DNA of 56,724 nt. It comes from CABRXV01 sp900754955 (lineage in GTDB: Bacteria > Actinomycetota > Coriobacteriia > Coriobacteriales > Eggerthellaceae). The stretch covers positions 1 to 56,724 of the forward strand of contig CABRXV010000003.1 of NCBI GenBank assembly GCA_902475005.1, given 5' to 3'. Both the position numbers and the translations under genes were made by a program. Each line of letters starts with the position of its first letter. The first letter of the stretch is position 1. The notes below the pieces were generated by a model. It was not told the origin of the DNA. It worked only from the letters and a program-made list of their open reading frames with translations, and did not search any database. This document shows positions 1 through 10,688 of this stretch, in pieces.

Positions 1-281
1 GCGGCGAGCAGCAGCGCGTCGCCATCGCGCGCGCCCTTGCGAAGAACCCGAAGCTGCTGCTGTGCGACGAGCCGACCGGCGCACTCGACTACGCCACGGG
101 CAAGCAGATCCTCAAACTGCTGCAGGACACGTGCCGCGCGGGCGGCATGACTGTGCTCATCGTGACGCACAACTCGGCGCTCGCGCCCATGGCCGATCGC
201 GTGGTGCGCTTCAAGAGCGGCAAGGTGATCGAGCAGGTACGCAACGAGCATCCCACGCCGGTCGAAGAGATCGAATGGTGA
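1..281 (+). CDS. ABC transporter ATP-binding protein, C-terminal part (5' end outside window)
   Basis: The reading frame is open from the first complete codon at 3 and ends with TGA at 279-281. It shows the end of the ABC signature (GEQQRVAIARAL), the Walker B and D-loop (LLCDEPTGALD) and the H-loop (VLIVTHN), so this is the C-terminal third of an ATPase of the LolD/MacB type. The permease starts 1-10 bases after its stop, so the two form one operon and one transporter. This ATPase class normally powers FtsX-type permeases that act on lipids, lipoproteins or peptides at the envelope rather than classic import. The substrate cannot be read from the fragment. Confidence 0.93.
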   Translation, partial: GEQQRVAIARALAKNPKLLLCDEPTGALDYATGKQILKLLQDTCRAGGMTVLIVTHNSALAPMADRVVRFKSGKVIEQVRNEHPTPVEEIEW

Positions 282-282
282 G

Positions 283-3200
283 GTGAGCGCCGTGCGATCC
301 GCCTACGGGAAAGACATTCTCCGCACGATCCGCGGCAACCTGAAGCGGTTCGTCGCCATCGTGGTCATCACCGTTCTGGGTGCCTGCATGTTCTCAGGGC
401 TCAAGGCGTCGTGCGACGATCTGCGCATTTCCGCCGACGAGTTCTTCGACAGCCAGCGTTTGTTCGACGTGCGCGTCATGTCGACGCTCGGTCTGACCGA
501 CGACGACGTGGCGGCGCTTGGCGACGTAGAGGGCGTCGCGCTCGCCGAAGGCGGGTATGCGGAAACGGTGTACACCGATGCGACGGGGTCGCGTGCGAGT
601 GCCGACATGAAGGCGCTCTCCGACGGCGGTCTCAACGCTCCGTATGTGGTCGAGGGCGCGCTGCCCGACGCTGCGGGCGAAGTGGCGGTGACGAGTCAGT
701 ACCTCGCCGATACGGGCAAGGCGATCGGCGATACGCTCGAGATCGAGGTGGCGGAAAACGCCGATGAGGCGGTGTTCGACCGTCGCGCTTACCGCATCAC
801 GGGTGCGGTGATCGATCCAATGGAAACGAACAACCCCGACGGCAGCATGGGCTTCCGTTCGGCTTCGTCGTCAGACTACTCGTTTTTCGTGACGGAATCG
901 AACGTTGCGAGCGCGGCGTACACAGTGGTGTACCTGCGCATCGACGGCGCCGAGGCGATGCAGTGCTACGAGGCGCCCTACAAGGAGGCGGTTGAGGCGA
1001 CGGTCGACCGCGTCGATGCGATCCGCGCCGATCGCGAGCAGGCGCGCACCGATGAGGTGCGCGGCGATGCGCTCGCGCAGGTGGAGGATGCGGAAGCTGA
1101 GGCGCAGGAGGGCTTCGACGACGCCGAGGCGCAGCTCGCCGACGCGCAGGACGAGATCGACGCAGGTCGCGCCGAGATCGCCGACGGCCAAGCCGAGATC
1201 GACGCGAACCGCGCCACGATCGAAAGCGGCCAGGCCGAGATCGGCGCCAACAGACAGCAGCTCGCAGACGGTCAGGCGCAGCTCGACGCGGGTCGCGAGG
1301 AGCTCGAAGCGGGGCGGTCCGAGCTCGAAGAGCAGCAAGCTGCTTTTGACGAGGCTCTCCCTGGGGCTCAGGCGGCAATCGACGAAGGTAAGCAGCAGAT
1401 AGAAGCTGCTGTTCAGATGGCTCGCCAGCAGGCGGCAGCGCAAGTTGATGAGAAAAAAGATCAGATTGTCGCCGCACTCGTAGCGAGCGGGAAAACGGAA
1501 GAGCAAGCGCTCGCTGTTTTTGAGCAGCAGCGCATTGCAGCAATGGATGCGGCTGAGACGGCAGCTCGTGAGAGTGATGAGCTTAAGGCTGCGGAAGAGC
1601 AGATTGCCGCTGCCGAGCGGCAGCTGGCTGACGGAGCCGCTGCTCTTCAGCAGGGGTGGAGCGAGCTTGCCGCTGGCGAAGCCGAGCTCGATGCGCGTCA
1701 GCAGCAGATCGACGACGGTTGGGCGCAGCTCGAGGCTGCCCAGCAGGAGCTCGACAGCGGGCGCGCTCAGCTCGAATCGGGGCAGCAGGAGCTCAACGAC
1801 GGCCTCGCCGAGCTGGAATCCGGCCAGGCCGAGCTCGACGAGCAGCGCGCCGACTACGAGGAGCAGAAGGCCGACGCCCTCGCCGAGATCGCTGACGCAC
1901 GCGCCGAGATCGACGACATCGAGGACGCGCGCTGGTACATCCAGGACCGCATGTCGCTGTCGGGCTACAGCTCCATCGCAAGCGACGCCGACTCCATCGA
2001 AGCGCTCGGTACGGCGTTCCCCCTCATCTTCCTCGTGGTGGCCATCCTCGTGAGCCTTACCGCCATCACGCGCATGGTGGAGGAGGAGCGCAGCCTCGTG
2101 GGCACCTACAAGGCGCTCGGCTACAGCAGGGCCCAGATCTACGCGAAGTATCTCGTGTACGCGCTGCTTGCCTGCGTGCTCGGCGGCGTACTCGGCGATG
2201 TGTGCGGGTTCGTGGTGCTGCCCGCCTTCATCTTCACCGTGTTCGACGTCATGTACGTTCTGCCGTTCTATCACCTACAGTTTGATCCGCTCATGGGCGC
2301 GGGCGGCATCTTGCTGTTCGCAGTGGCCATCGGCGGGGCGGTGTTCATCGTGTGCCGCGGCGAGGTGAAGCAGGCGCCGGCGACGCTCATGCGCCCGAAG
2401 GCGCCCAGGTTCGGCTCGCGCATCTTCCTCGAACACATCAAGCCGCTCTGGCGACGGCTGTCGTTCCTCAACAAGGTGACGGCGCGCAACCTGTTCCGCT
2501 ACAAAAAGCGCTTCCTCATGACGGTGGTCGGCATCATGGGGTGCACGGCGCTCGTGGTGTGCGGGTTCGTCATCAAGGACGCGGTGGCGGCGATGGCACC
2601 CGAGCAGTACGGCGCGATTGACCGCTACGACATCATGGCGGTGACCGACGGCGCCGACTTCGCAGCGACCGAAGAGGAGCTTGCGGCGGATGAGCGCGTC
2701 GGCTCTCTGGTGTCGGTGCTCGTGGACTCGGGCGAGGTCATGACCGACGACGGATCGGTGGACGCGCAGATCATCGCGGTTCCCGCAGGCGCGAGCCTCG
2801 ACGGCTACGTGTCGTTCGCAACCGCGCCGGCATCGTCGGGGGCGCTCGGCGGCGCGCTCGCGGCGCTCGGGGGAGTGGGCGCTCTCAATGCGGGCGGCGA
2901 GCCGACCGAGTTGCCGGCGGAGGGCGCGCTCATCACGCGCAACGCCTCCGACGTGCTCGGCGTCGCGGCAGACAGCACCGTCGCGTTGCAAAACAGCGCG
3001 CTCGAATCGGGAGACGTGACGGTAGCGAACGTGGTGCAAGGCTACCTGGGCAACTACGCGTACCTGTCCGAGGCGGCTTATGAGCAGGCGCTCGGCGACT
3101 TCGAGCCGAACGCGGTGCTGGTCAACGTGGCCGACGGCGTCGACGCGCGGGCGTTCGCCGATGAGCTCTCCGAGAGCGGCGACTTTGTCTCCGTGGTGAG

Positions 3201-3645
3201 CACGGCCGAGATGGAGGAGAGCTTCGCCTCGTCGTTTGCGCTCATCAACTCGGTGGTGGCGATCATCATCGTGATGGCGGCGGCGCTCGCGTTCGTGGTG
3301 CTTTTCACGCTGTCGACGACGAACATCTCTGAGCGCGAACGCGAATTGGCCACCATCAAGGTGCTCGGCTTCCGCAGGCGCGAGGTTCACCGCTACGTGA
3401 ACAAGGAAACGCTCATCCTCACGGTGATCGGCATCGTGCTCGGGCTTGTTGCGGGGCCGCCGCTCGGCGGGCTGCTGCTCGGCTCGCTCAACATGCCGGG
3501 CATCGCCTTCCCCGTGTACATCACGTGGCTGTCGATGGGCATCTCGGCTGTACTGCCGTTCGTGTTCGCCGTGGCGGTGAACTTCATCACGAACCGCACG
3601 CTCGACCGCATCGACATGATCGGTGCCCTCAAGAGCGTGGAATAG
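283..3645 (+). CDS. FtsX-family ABC permease with very long periplasmic/extracellular coiled coil
   Basis: The protein is about 1120 residues: an N-terminal membrane segment (about 15-45), an extracellular domain, a long Ala/Glu/Gln coiled coil (about 250-550), a first FtsX core (about 578-720), a second extracellular domain and a C-terminal FtsX core (about 985-1110). The coiled coil is built from seven-residue units of the form A-E-[IL]-x-x-G-x. GTG 283 gives the longest frame, but GTG 292 is better placed after GAGGTGAG (280-287), so the start may be 292. It pairs with the ATPase just upstream. Residues about 353-460 are encoded by noticeably less GC-rich DNA than the flanks, as if a segment of the coiled coil had been exchanged. 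Family function is mechanotransmission or lipid/peptide extrusion; the substrate is unknown. Confidence 0.9.
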   Translation: MSAVRSAYGKDILRTIRGNLKRFVAIVVITVLGACMFSGLKASCDDLRISADEFFDSQRLFDVRVMSTLGLTDDDVAALGDVEGVALAEGGYAETVYTDATGSRASADMKALSDGGLNAPYVVEGALPDAAGEVAVTSQYLADTGKAIGDTLEIEVAENADEAVFDRRAYRITGAVIDPMETNNPDGSMGFRSASSSDYSFFVTESNVASAAYTVVYLRIDGAEAMQCYEAPYKEAVEATVDRVDAIRADREQARTDEVRGDALAQVEDAEAEAQEGFDDAEAQLADAQDEIDAGRAEIADGQAEIDANRATIESGQAEIGANRQQLADGQAQLDAGREELEAGRSELEEQQAAFDEALPGAQAAIDEGKQQIEAAVQMARQQAAAQVDEKKDQIVAALVASGKTEEQALAVFEQQRIAAMDAAETAARESDELKAAEEQIAAAERQLADGAAALQQGWSELAAGEAELDARQQQIDDGWAQLEAAQQELDSGRAQLESGQQELNDGLAELESGQAELDEQRADYEEQKADALAEIADARAEIDDIEDARWYIQDRMSLSGYSSIASDADSIEALGTAFPLIFLVVAILVSLTAITRMVEEERSLVGTYKALGYSRAQIYAKYLVYALLACVLGGVLGDVCGFVVLPAFIFTVFDVMYVLPFYHLQFDPLMGAGGILLFAVAIGGAVFIVCRGEVKQAPATLMRPKAPRFGSRIFLEHIKPLWRRLSFLNKVTARNLFRYKKRFLMTVVGIMGCTALVVCGFVIKDAVAAMAPEQYGAIDRYDIMAVTDGADFAATEEELAADERVGSLVSVLVDSGEVMTDDGSVDAQIIAVPAGASLDGYVSFATAPASSGALGGALAALGGVGALNAGGEPTELPAEGALITRNASDVLGVAADSTVALQNSALESGDVTVANVVQGYLGNYAYLSEAAYEQALGDFEPNAVLVNVADGVDARAFADELSESGDFVSVVSTAEMEESFASSFALINSVVAIIIVMAAALAFVVLFTLSTTNISERERELATIKVLGFRRREVHRYVNKETLILTVIGIVLGLVAGPPLGGLLLGSLNMPGIAFPVYITWLSMGISAVLPFVFAVAVNFITNRTLDRIDMIGALKSVE

Positions 3646-3825
3646 TTCGCACGCGCGGACGTGCGGTCGCAGTGCGCGCGTGTTTCGGCGCGTTGGGGCG
3701 GCTTGCGTGCGAATGACGTGCGTCGCCGCATCGAAGGGCGCGCGGAGTTGCGCGCGGGGTGCCGCATCAACAGGAGTGCGGGCCTGCGCGGGGCGTCCCG
3801 TGCCGCGCCGTTCGGGAAATCGCCG

Positions 3826-3853
3826 TTGCGCATGCCTGCGCGTATGCTATACT
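3826..3853 (+). promoter_or_regulatory. Candidate sigma70 promoter for the amino acid ABC importer
   Basis: TTGCGC at 3826-3831 and TATACT at 3848-3853 are separated by 16 bases, and TG at 3845-3846 makes an extended -10. It lies about 110 bases before the binding-protein start, in the 316-base gap after the FtsX permease. I see no other feature in that gap. Confidence 0.5.
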
Positions 3854-3961
3854 GTCAGCACTTTACTACGGTAGAGTGATGGTGCGGTGGATCAACGCGG
3901 CAGTCGAAAGACGCGCCGCCTTCGCATTCGCCGTACGTGCGAGAGACTTCAGGAGGGAAAC

Positions 3962-4816
3962 ATGAAGAAGATCAGGCTGATTGTGGCGGCGGTTGCCGCG
4001 CTGAGCTTGAGCGCGCTGCTGCTGGCGGGCTGCTCGGGTTCGGGCGACGCCTCGTCTGCAAGCTCCAGCTCGTCCGCTGCCGAGCAGACCGACACCTCGG
4101 GCGACTTCACGCTGATCGTCGGCTACGACAACAGCTACCCGCCGTACGGCTTCATCGGTGATGACGGCGAGCCCACGGGCTTCGACCTCGACATGGCCGC
4201 CGAGGTTGCCGAGCGCAACGGTTGGGGCATCGAGCTGTCCGCCATCGACTGGGATGCCAAGGACGCGCTGCTGAACCAGGGCACCATCAACTGCATCTGG
4301 AACGGCTTCACGATGGAGGGCCGCGAGGACGACTACACCTTCTCTGAGCCGTACATGCTCAACGAGCAGGTCATCGTGGTGAAGGCCGACTCGGGCATCG
4401 CCTCCTTCGAGGATCTGGCGGGCAAGAACGTCATCACGCAGGTTGACTCTGCGGCGCTCGATGTGCTTGAGGGTGATCAGGCCGACCTGGCCGCTACCTT
4501 CGCGGGCGGCGCTCCCCAGACCATCGGCGACTACAACAACGCATTCATGCAGCTCGAGTCCGGCATGGTTGACGCCGTGGCGTGCGACTTGTCCATCGCC
4601 GCCTACCAGATGTCGGCGAATCCCGACGCCTACGTGCAGCTCGAGGAGCCGCTGAGCTCCGAGCACTACGCTGTGGGCTTCAAGCTGGGCGACACCGAGC
4701 TTGCCCAGACGGTGACCGACACCCTGCGCGCCATGAACGAGGACGGCACCATCCAGGAGCTCTGCGACAAGTACGCCGAGTACGGTCTGACCTACGATAA
4801 CTGGGTGCTCGAGTAG
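3962..4816 (+). CDS. Polar amino acid ABC transporter substrate-binding lipoprotein
   Basis: A 284-residue solute-binding protein of family 3 (the His/Glu/Gln/cystine type). A lipoprotein signal peptide ends in the lipobox LLAGC with acylated Cys24, followed by a Ser-rich linker, so it is tethered outside the cytoplasmic membrane. Family features are YDNSYPPYGFIGDDGEPTGFD near the start of the mature part and IQELCDKYAEYGL near the end. ATG 3962 was chosen because AGGAGGG stands at 3951-3957; the frame is open further upstream but without a good site. It is the first gene of a binding protein/permease/ATPase operon. A perfect hairpin after it may keep its expression above that of the membrane parts. 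Which amino acid is bound cannot be told. Confidence 0.95.
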   Translation: MKKIRLIVAAVAALSLSALLLAGCSGSGDASSASSSSSAAEQTDTSGDFTLIVGYDNSYPPYGFIGDDGEPTGFDLDMAAEVAERNGWGIELSAIDWDAKDALLNQGTINCIWNGFTMEGREDDYTFSEPYMLNEQVIVVKADSGIASFEDLAGKNVITQVDSAALDVLEGDQADLAATFAGGAPQTIGDYNNAFMQLESGMVDAVACDLSIAAYQMSANPDAYVQLEEPLSSEHYAVGFKLGDTELAQTVTDTLRAMNEDGTIQELCDKYAEYGLTYDNWVLE

Positions 4817-4871
4817 TTTCTGAGCCATGGTGATCGGCAGGTCGACCATACGGCCTGCATGGTGAAGCTGA

Positions 4872-4901
4872 GGGCGGAAGGGGATCTGACCCCTTCCGCC
4901 C
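4872..4901 (+). terminator. Perfect 12-bp hairpin between binding protein and permease genes
   Basis: Arms 4872-4883 and 4890-4901 are perfect inverse complements around a 6-base loop. Only a weak T-rich stretch follows (4905-4914), so it looks like a leaky terminator or mRNA-stabilising stem rather than a full stop, since the permease and ATPase downstream belong to the same system. Confidence 0.6.
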
Positions 4902-5008
4902 GCAGTTGTGTTTTCGGGGGTGCGTTGATCGGGGCGCTCGCTGCGGGCCTGCGGGGGCGGGCGAGCTTCGCGATCAGCGGAACCTTCCGAGTTTGAGAGA
5001 GGAACAAC

Positions 5009-5662
5009 GTGGAATTCAGTGTGTTGATGGGCATCCTTGCCGAGGGCCTGGTGCTCACCGCTCAAATCTTTGTCGTGACGCTCGTGGGCGCGCTGCCCCT
5101 CGGCGTGGTGGTGGCGCTCGCCCGCATGAGCAGGTTCAAGCCGCTCTCGCTCATCGCGCAGCTCTACATCTCCGTGCTACGCGGCACCCCGCTCATGCTG
5201 CAGCTCATGGCCATCATGTTCGGACCGTATTACCTGTTCGGCCTTGAGATGGGGTCCGACTGGAAGTTCTACTCCTGCGCCATCGGCTTCATCCTCAACT
5301 ACGCCGCCTACTTCGGCGAGATCTACCGCTCGGGCATCCAGTCGATCCCGCGCGGCCAGTACGAGGCGGCGAGCGTGCTCGGCTACACGCGCGCGCAAAC
5401 GTTCATGAAGATCATCCTGCCGCAGGTGATCAAGCGCATCCTGCCCGCCATGGGCAACGAGATCATCACGCTCGTGAAGGACACCTCCCTCGCGTTCGTG
5501 CTCGGCATCGCCGAGATGTTCTCCGCCGCCAAGGCGCTTGCTGCGCGCGAGGTCTCGATGATCCCCTACGCCATCGCGGCGCTCATCTACTGGGTGTTCT
5601 GCCTGCTCATCGAGTTCATCCTCAACAAGGTTGAGAAGAAGCTCAACTACTACCACGACTAA
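5009..5662 (+). CDS. Polar amino acid ABC transporter permease (HisM/GlnP type)
   Basis: A 217-residue membrane protein with the HisMQ-type EAA loop (about residues 109-130, including GIQSIPRGQYEAASVLGY), which contacts the ATPase. It has about five hydrophobic segments, and the RGTPLMLQL motif is typical of the His/Glu/Gln permease family. The GTG start at 5009 follows GAGAGG. Only one permease gene is present, so the channel is probably a homodimer. It lies between the binding protein and the ATPase on the same strand. Confidence 0.95.
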   Translation: MEFSVLMGILAEGLVLTAQIFVVTLVGALPLGVVVALARMSRFKPLSLIAQLYISVLRGTPLMLQLMAIMFGPYYLFGLEMGSDWKFYSCAIGFILNYAAYFGEIYRSGIQSIPRGQYEAASVLGYTRAQTFMKIILPQVIKRILPAMGNEIITLVKDTSLAFVLGIAEMFSAAKALAAREVSMIPYAIAALIYWVFCLLIEFILNKVEKKLNYYHD

Positions 5663-5728
5663 CGGCGAAGCTGCTGCGGCGCCGCGCGGGCACGTTCCCG
5701 CCGCGCCGCTCGTTTGAAGGAGCTATCC

Positions 5729-6505
5729 ATGGATTGCACTACCCCGGTCGTCTCGCTCGAGCACGCGAAGAAGAGCTTCGGGCAGAACCAGGTGCTCAAA
5801 GACATCTCCCTGACTGTGAACAAGGGCGACGTGCTCGCCATCATCGGCCCGTCGGGCGGCGGCAAGTCGACGCTTCTGCGCTGCCTCACGCTGCTCGAGA
5901 CGCTCGATGCGGGTGATCTGACCTACGGCGAGCTCGTCGTGGCGAAGACGGGCACGGCGGGCCGCGCGGTCTACGGCGGCAAGGACGTGCTCAAGGAGGC
6001 CAAGACGCGCTTCGGCCTCGTGTTCCAGAGCTTCAACCTATTTCCGCACTACACGGTGATGCAGAACGTCACCGACGCGCTCATCTCGGTGCAGAAGATG
6101 CCGAAGGACGAGGCGATTGCGCGCGGGACGGGCCTGCTCGCGAAGATGGGGCTCGCTGGCAAGGAGGACATGGTGCCGTGCGACCTGTCGGGCGGTCAGC
6201 AGCAGCGCGTGGCGATCGCGCGGGCGCTCGCCATGAACCCTGATGTACTGTTCTTCGACGAGCCGACGAGCGCGCTCGACCCCGAACTCACGCGCGAGGT
6301 GCTCAGGGTCATCCGCGAGCTCGCCGCTGAGAACATGACGATGGTCATTGTCACGCATGAGATGAGCTTCGCGCGCGATGTGGCCGACCAGCTCATCTTC
6401 ATGGACGGCGGCGTCATCGTGGAGCAGGGCCGCGCGTTTGACGTCATCAACAATCCTCAGCATGAGCGTACCCGCGCCTTCCTTTCGAACTACGACAAGG
6501 AGTAG
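5729..6505 (+). CDS. Polar amino acid ABC transporter ATP-binding protein (GlnQ/HisP type)
   Basis: A 258-residue ATPase with Walker A GPSGGGKST (about residue 39), Q-loop in LVFQSFNLFPHYTVMQNV, signature LSGGQQQR (about 153), Walker B VLFFDEPTSALD and the H-loop in VIVTHEM. A short insertion (about residues 70-88) between Walker A and the Q-loop is longer than in E. coli GlnQ. The ATG at 5729 is preceded by AAGGAG (5717-5722); a TTG further up at 5714 would overlap that site and is rejected. It energises import by the permease upstream. Confidence 0.96.
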   Translation: MDCTTPVVSLEHAKKSFGQNQVLKDISLTVNKGDVLAIIGPSGGGKSTLLRCLTLLETLDAGDLTYGELVVAKTGTAGRAVYGGKDVLKEAKTRFGLVFQSFNLFPHYTVMQNVTDALISVQKMPKDEAIARGTGLLAKMGLAGKEDMVPCDLSGGQQQRVAIARALAMNPDVLFFDEPTSALDPELTREVLRVIRELAAENMTMVIVTHEMSFARDVADQLIFMDGGVIVEQGRAFDVINNPQHERTRAFLSNYDKE

Positions 6506-6508
6506 CGC

Positions 6509-6757
6509 GTGGACGCGCGGATTGTGCTCGTCTTGATTATTCTGCCGCTCATCGCCGCGGGTTTAGTGGCTGGGGGCGTCCTGTTCATAAAGGGAGAAGG
6601 GCTCCAGCTCATCGCGGGTAACCAGATCAATTACTGCGCTGACCCCGACAGTCCAGAGCAAAAGCAGCTCGGCAAAGAGGTGGGCGTGATGATGTTCTTC
6701 GGAGCGCTGTTTTGCGTCGTTCTGTGGGGGAGCATCCTTTTGGACAACCTGCCCTAA
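6509..6757 (+). CDS. Small membrane protein, DUF3784-like
   Basis: 82 residues with two hydrophobic helices (about 4-27 and 56-76) and a short polar loop carrying LIAGNQINYC. This layout and the LIAG motif resemble the DUF3784 family of two-helix membrane proteins of unknown function. The GTG start at 6509 uses an AAGGAG that overlaps the stop of the amino acid transporter ATPase, so the two are translationally coupled. It could be an accessory to the transporter or a passenger. Confidence 0.72.
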   Translation: MDARIVLVLIILPLIAAGLVAGGVLFIKGEGLQLIAGNQINYCADPDSPEQKQLGKEVGVMMFFGALFCVVLWGSILLDNLP

Positions 6758-6814
6758 CGCGGGGGAATTACTCCCGCTGGTGTATATCGGTCGTGCGTTG
6801 ATGTGATCTTGCTG

Positions 6815-6836
6815 CGCCCCCGCTCGGGGGCGTTTT
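6815..6836 (+). terminator. Rho-independent terminator of the amino acid importer operon
   Basis: A seven-base GC stem (6815-6821 with 6826-6832), a GCTC loop and TTTT at 6833-6836. A second, weaker hairpin without a T-run lies just upstream at 6759-6777. Confidence 0.75.
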
Positions 6837-6883
6837 CGCGTGGTACGGTGGCTTCGACAGAAACGACAAGCGAAGGAGACATC

Positions 6884-8335
<1,452 letters not shown>

Positions 8336-8355
8336 CGCTTTTCCAGCGGCAACGC

Positions 8356-8397
8356 AGCGGGCCCGCCTCTTTCGGGAGGCGGGCCCGCTTTCGTTTT
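8356..8397 (+). terminator. Strong terminator after the HtrA gene
   Basis: Arms 8356-8369 and 8376-8389 form a perfect 14-bp GC-rich stem with a six-base loop, followed by TTCGTTTT. Confidence 0.88.
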
Positions 8398-8509
8398 GCG
8401 AAGGCGGTCGGCGCTGCGGTGCCGGCCGCCTTCCGCGTTGGGGCGATGACGAAGAGCGGTGTCGCGCCGTTCTTCGTCGCTTTCGTTTTGCCGTTTCCGA
8501 CGCCGCGCC

Positions 8510-9175
8510 TTATGCGTTCGGGCGGCGCACCATGCGACGTTCGGTGATGTCGAACGCGGGGTCGCTCAGCACGTCGACGATCTCGAACCCGAAGTGCTCG
8601 TACATGCTCTGCAGGTGGTCGGAGTAGCACTCGAGGTAGCAGTTGAGGTTGTGGTCGTCGGCGTAGGCGAAAATCGGCTCGACCATGCGGCGCAGCGATC
8701 CCTTGCCGCGCGCGTTCTTGTCGACCGCCCAGGAGTACAGGTAGATGTGGTCGCCTTCGTTCTCGCGCACGCGCGTCCAGTCGAACTGGGAGATGCGCTC
8801 CATGGCGGCCGCCTGCTCCGTGAGCGCCTTGCGCTCGTCGGGCGTGAGAATCGCGTCGAGGAAGCCGGGTGCGTCGGCGTCGAGATCGGTGTGCGTGCGG
8901 CCCTCAAGCTCGCTGTAGAGGTAGCCGCCGAATGCGGCGGTTTCGTCTTCGAGCAGGTAAGCGCCCTGATAGCGGGCATGCGCGGTCAGCTCGTCGAGGA
9001 GGCTGGCGCGCAGGATCTCCTGCTTGCGCGCGGTGTCGGCGCCGAACTTGTCGAGTGCCGACACCCAGACGGCCGACCACGGCTCTTCGATGAAGCTGTC
9101 GCCGATGATCTGCGCCGCCTTGGCGAGCAGGTCGTGCTGGTCGGGGCGGATGGTGATGAGGCCGGGGAGGTTCAT
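8510..9175 (-). CDS. GNAT-family N-acetyltransferase
   Basis: 221 residues with a GNAT C-terminal half: IYLYSWAVDKNARGKGSLRR gives the acetyl-CoA-binding beta4/alpha3 region (with a degenerate R-G-x-G-S loop), and SMYEHFGFEIVDV is the usual closing motif. The N-terminal half (about 1-120) is less conserved. The ATG at 9175 is preceded by AAAGGA on the minus strand. It begins 11 bases after the stop of the aldehyde dehydrogenase gene, so it is probably the last gene of that operon. The acceptor substrate is unknown. Confidence 0.85.
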   Translation of the reverse strand: MNLPGLITIRPDQHDLLAKAAQIIGDSFIEEPWSAVWVSALDKFGADTARKQEILRASLLDELTAHARYQGAYLLEDETAAFGGYLYSELEGRTHTDLDADAPGFLDAILTPDERKALTEQAAAMERISQFDWTRVRENEGDHIYLYSWAVDKNARGKGSLRRMVEPIFAYADDHNLNCYLECYSDHLQSMYEHFGFEIVDVLSDPAFDITERRMVRRPNA

Positions 9176-9186
9176 GAGGTTCCTTT

Positions 9187-10599
9187 CTATCCCATCATCA
9201 ACTTGACGATTTTCATTTTCAGATCGCTGAACGGCGGCACGCGCACGGGCAGCTCGAGCCAGGTGCCCTTGCGCAACGTGGATTTGTAATGCGTGAAGCA
9301 GTCGAAGCCCGCCTTGCCGTGGTAGGCGCCCATGCCCGAGTTGCCCACGCCGCCGAAGCCCATGTGGTTGTTCGCCAGGTGGATGACCACGTCGTTGATC
9401 GTGGCGCCGCCGAACTGCAGCTCGGTGATCACACGGTGCTGTACCTGCTTGTCCTCGCTGAAGATGTAGCAGGCGAGCGGCTTTTCGAAGCGACGCACGA
9501 GGGCGATCGCCTCATCGAGCGTGCGGTAGGTGATGACGGGCAGCACAGGCCCGAAGATCTCCTCGCCCATGACGGGGTCGTCGAGCGTCACGCCTGTGAT
9601 GCAGGTGGGTTCGATGCGCAGCGTCTCGGGGTCGCCATGGCCGCCGAACGCCACGCGCGCGGCGGGGTTGCGGTTCTCGATGAGTCCCATCACGCGGTCG
9701 AAGTGGCGCCGCGTGATCATGCGCGGCCACCAGTCGCAGGCGAGGATGTCGTCGCCGTAGTAGTGGCGGAAGCATGCGTCGAGCTTCTTCACGAGCTCAT
9801 CAACCACGCTCTCGTGCACGAGGAAGTAATCGGGCGCCACGCAGGTTTGTCCGCAGTTGATGCCCTTGCCCCAGGCGATGCGCTGCGCCGCGCGCGTGAT
9901 GTTAGCGCTTTCGTCCACGATGCAGGGGCTCTTGCCGCCGAGTTCGAGCACCACGGGCGTGAGGTGCTTCGCGGCAGCTGCCATGATGGTGTGGCCGACG
10001 TTCGGGCTGCCCGTGAAGAAGATCTGATCCCAACGCACCTCGAGCAGCCAGTCGTTCATCGCGCCCGATCCGGGGAACCCGCACACGTATTCGGGCGGGA
10101 ACACCGCTTCGAGGATCTCGATGAGCAGCGCCGAGGTGGCGCGCGAGGTGCGCGAGGGCTTGAGCCCCACGCAGTTGCCGGCGGCGATGGCGTCGACGAT
10201 CGGCACGAGCGCGAGCTGCAGGGGGTAGTTCCACGGCGAGAGCACGAGCACGACGCCGAGCGGGCTCGGATGCACCTTCGACGTGGAGTGGAAGTGGGCG
10301 AGCGGCGAGGCGACACGCTTCGGGCGCGCCCAGCGGCCGAGGTGCGCGAGACACAGGTTAATCTCGTCGTAGACGATGCCGAGCTCGGTGGCGTAGCCCT
10401 CGAAAGGCGCCTTGCCGAGGTCCTGCCGCAGCGCGTCGAGGATGCGCTCTTCGTTGTTTTTGAGGTGTGCCTTCAGCCGCTTGAGCGCCTGCTTGCGGTA
10501 GCCGACGTCAAGGGTGGCGCCCGTGTCGAAGAAGGCGCGCATCTTCTGGACAGCGGCCTCCACGTCGGAGACGCCGTTGTAGACGGGGGTGTCGTTCAT
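9187..10599 (-). CDS. Aldehyde dehydrogenase, class 3 / coniferyl-aldehyde type
   Basis: 470 residues, typical of the shorter ALDH class. The general-base glutamate is in PVVLELGGKSPCIVD and the catalytic cysteine in NCGQTCVAPDY; the Rossmann FTGSPNVG motif and EEIFGPVLPV are present. It would oxidise an aliphatic or aromatic aldehyde with NAD(P). It lies 3' of an iron alcohol dehydrogenase on the same strand, so alcohol to aldehyde to acid conversion is the natural reading, although the alcohol dehydrogenase frame is broken. A short hydrophobic C-terminus (VKLMMG) may allow membrane contact, as in fatty aldehyde dehydrogenases; that is inference. Confidence 0.95.
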   Translation of the reverse strand: MNDTPVYNGVSDVEAAVQKMRAFFDTGATLDVGYRKQALKRLKAHLKNNEERILDALRQDLGKAPFEGYATELGIVYDEINLCLAHLGRWARPKRVASPLAHFHSTSKVHPSPLGVVLVLSPWNYPLQLALVPIVDAIAAGNCVGLKPSRTSRATSALLIEILEAVFPPEYVCGFPGSGAMNDWLLEVRWDQIFFTGSPNVGHTIMAAAAKHLTPVVLELGGKSPCIVDESANITRAAQRIAWGKGINCGQTCVAPDYFLVHESVVDELVKKLDACFRHYYGDDILACDWWPRMITRRHFDRVMGLIENRNPAARVAFGGHGDPETLRIEPTCITGVTLDDPVMGEEIFGPVLPVITYRTLDEAIALVRRFEKPLACYIFSEDKQVQHRVITELQFGGATINDVVIHLANNHMGFGGVGNSGMGAYHGKAGFDCFTHYKSTLRKGTWLELPVRVPPFSDLKMKIVKLMMG

Positions 10600-10688
10600 G
10601 TCCGTTCCTTTGCTTGCGGTGCGTGGGCGAGAGGGCGTGCAGCCGTCCGCCGCAGCGGTGCACGCGGGACGTGCGCGGGGCGTGGCGT

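Noticed and set aside
3646..3961. Short open frames in the gap before the binding protein gene
   Set aside because: No ribosome sites, no recognisable domains, overlapping frames on both strands; the gap contains a promoter.
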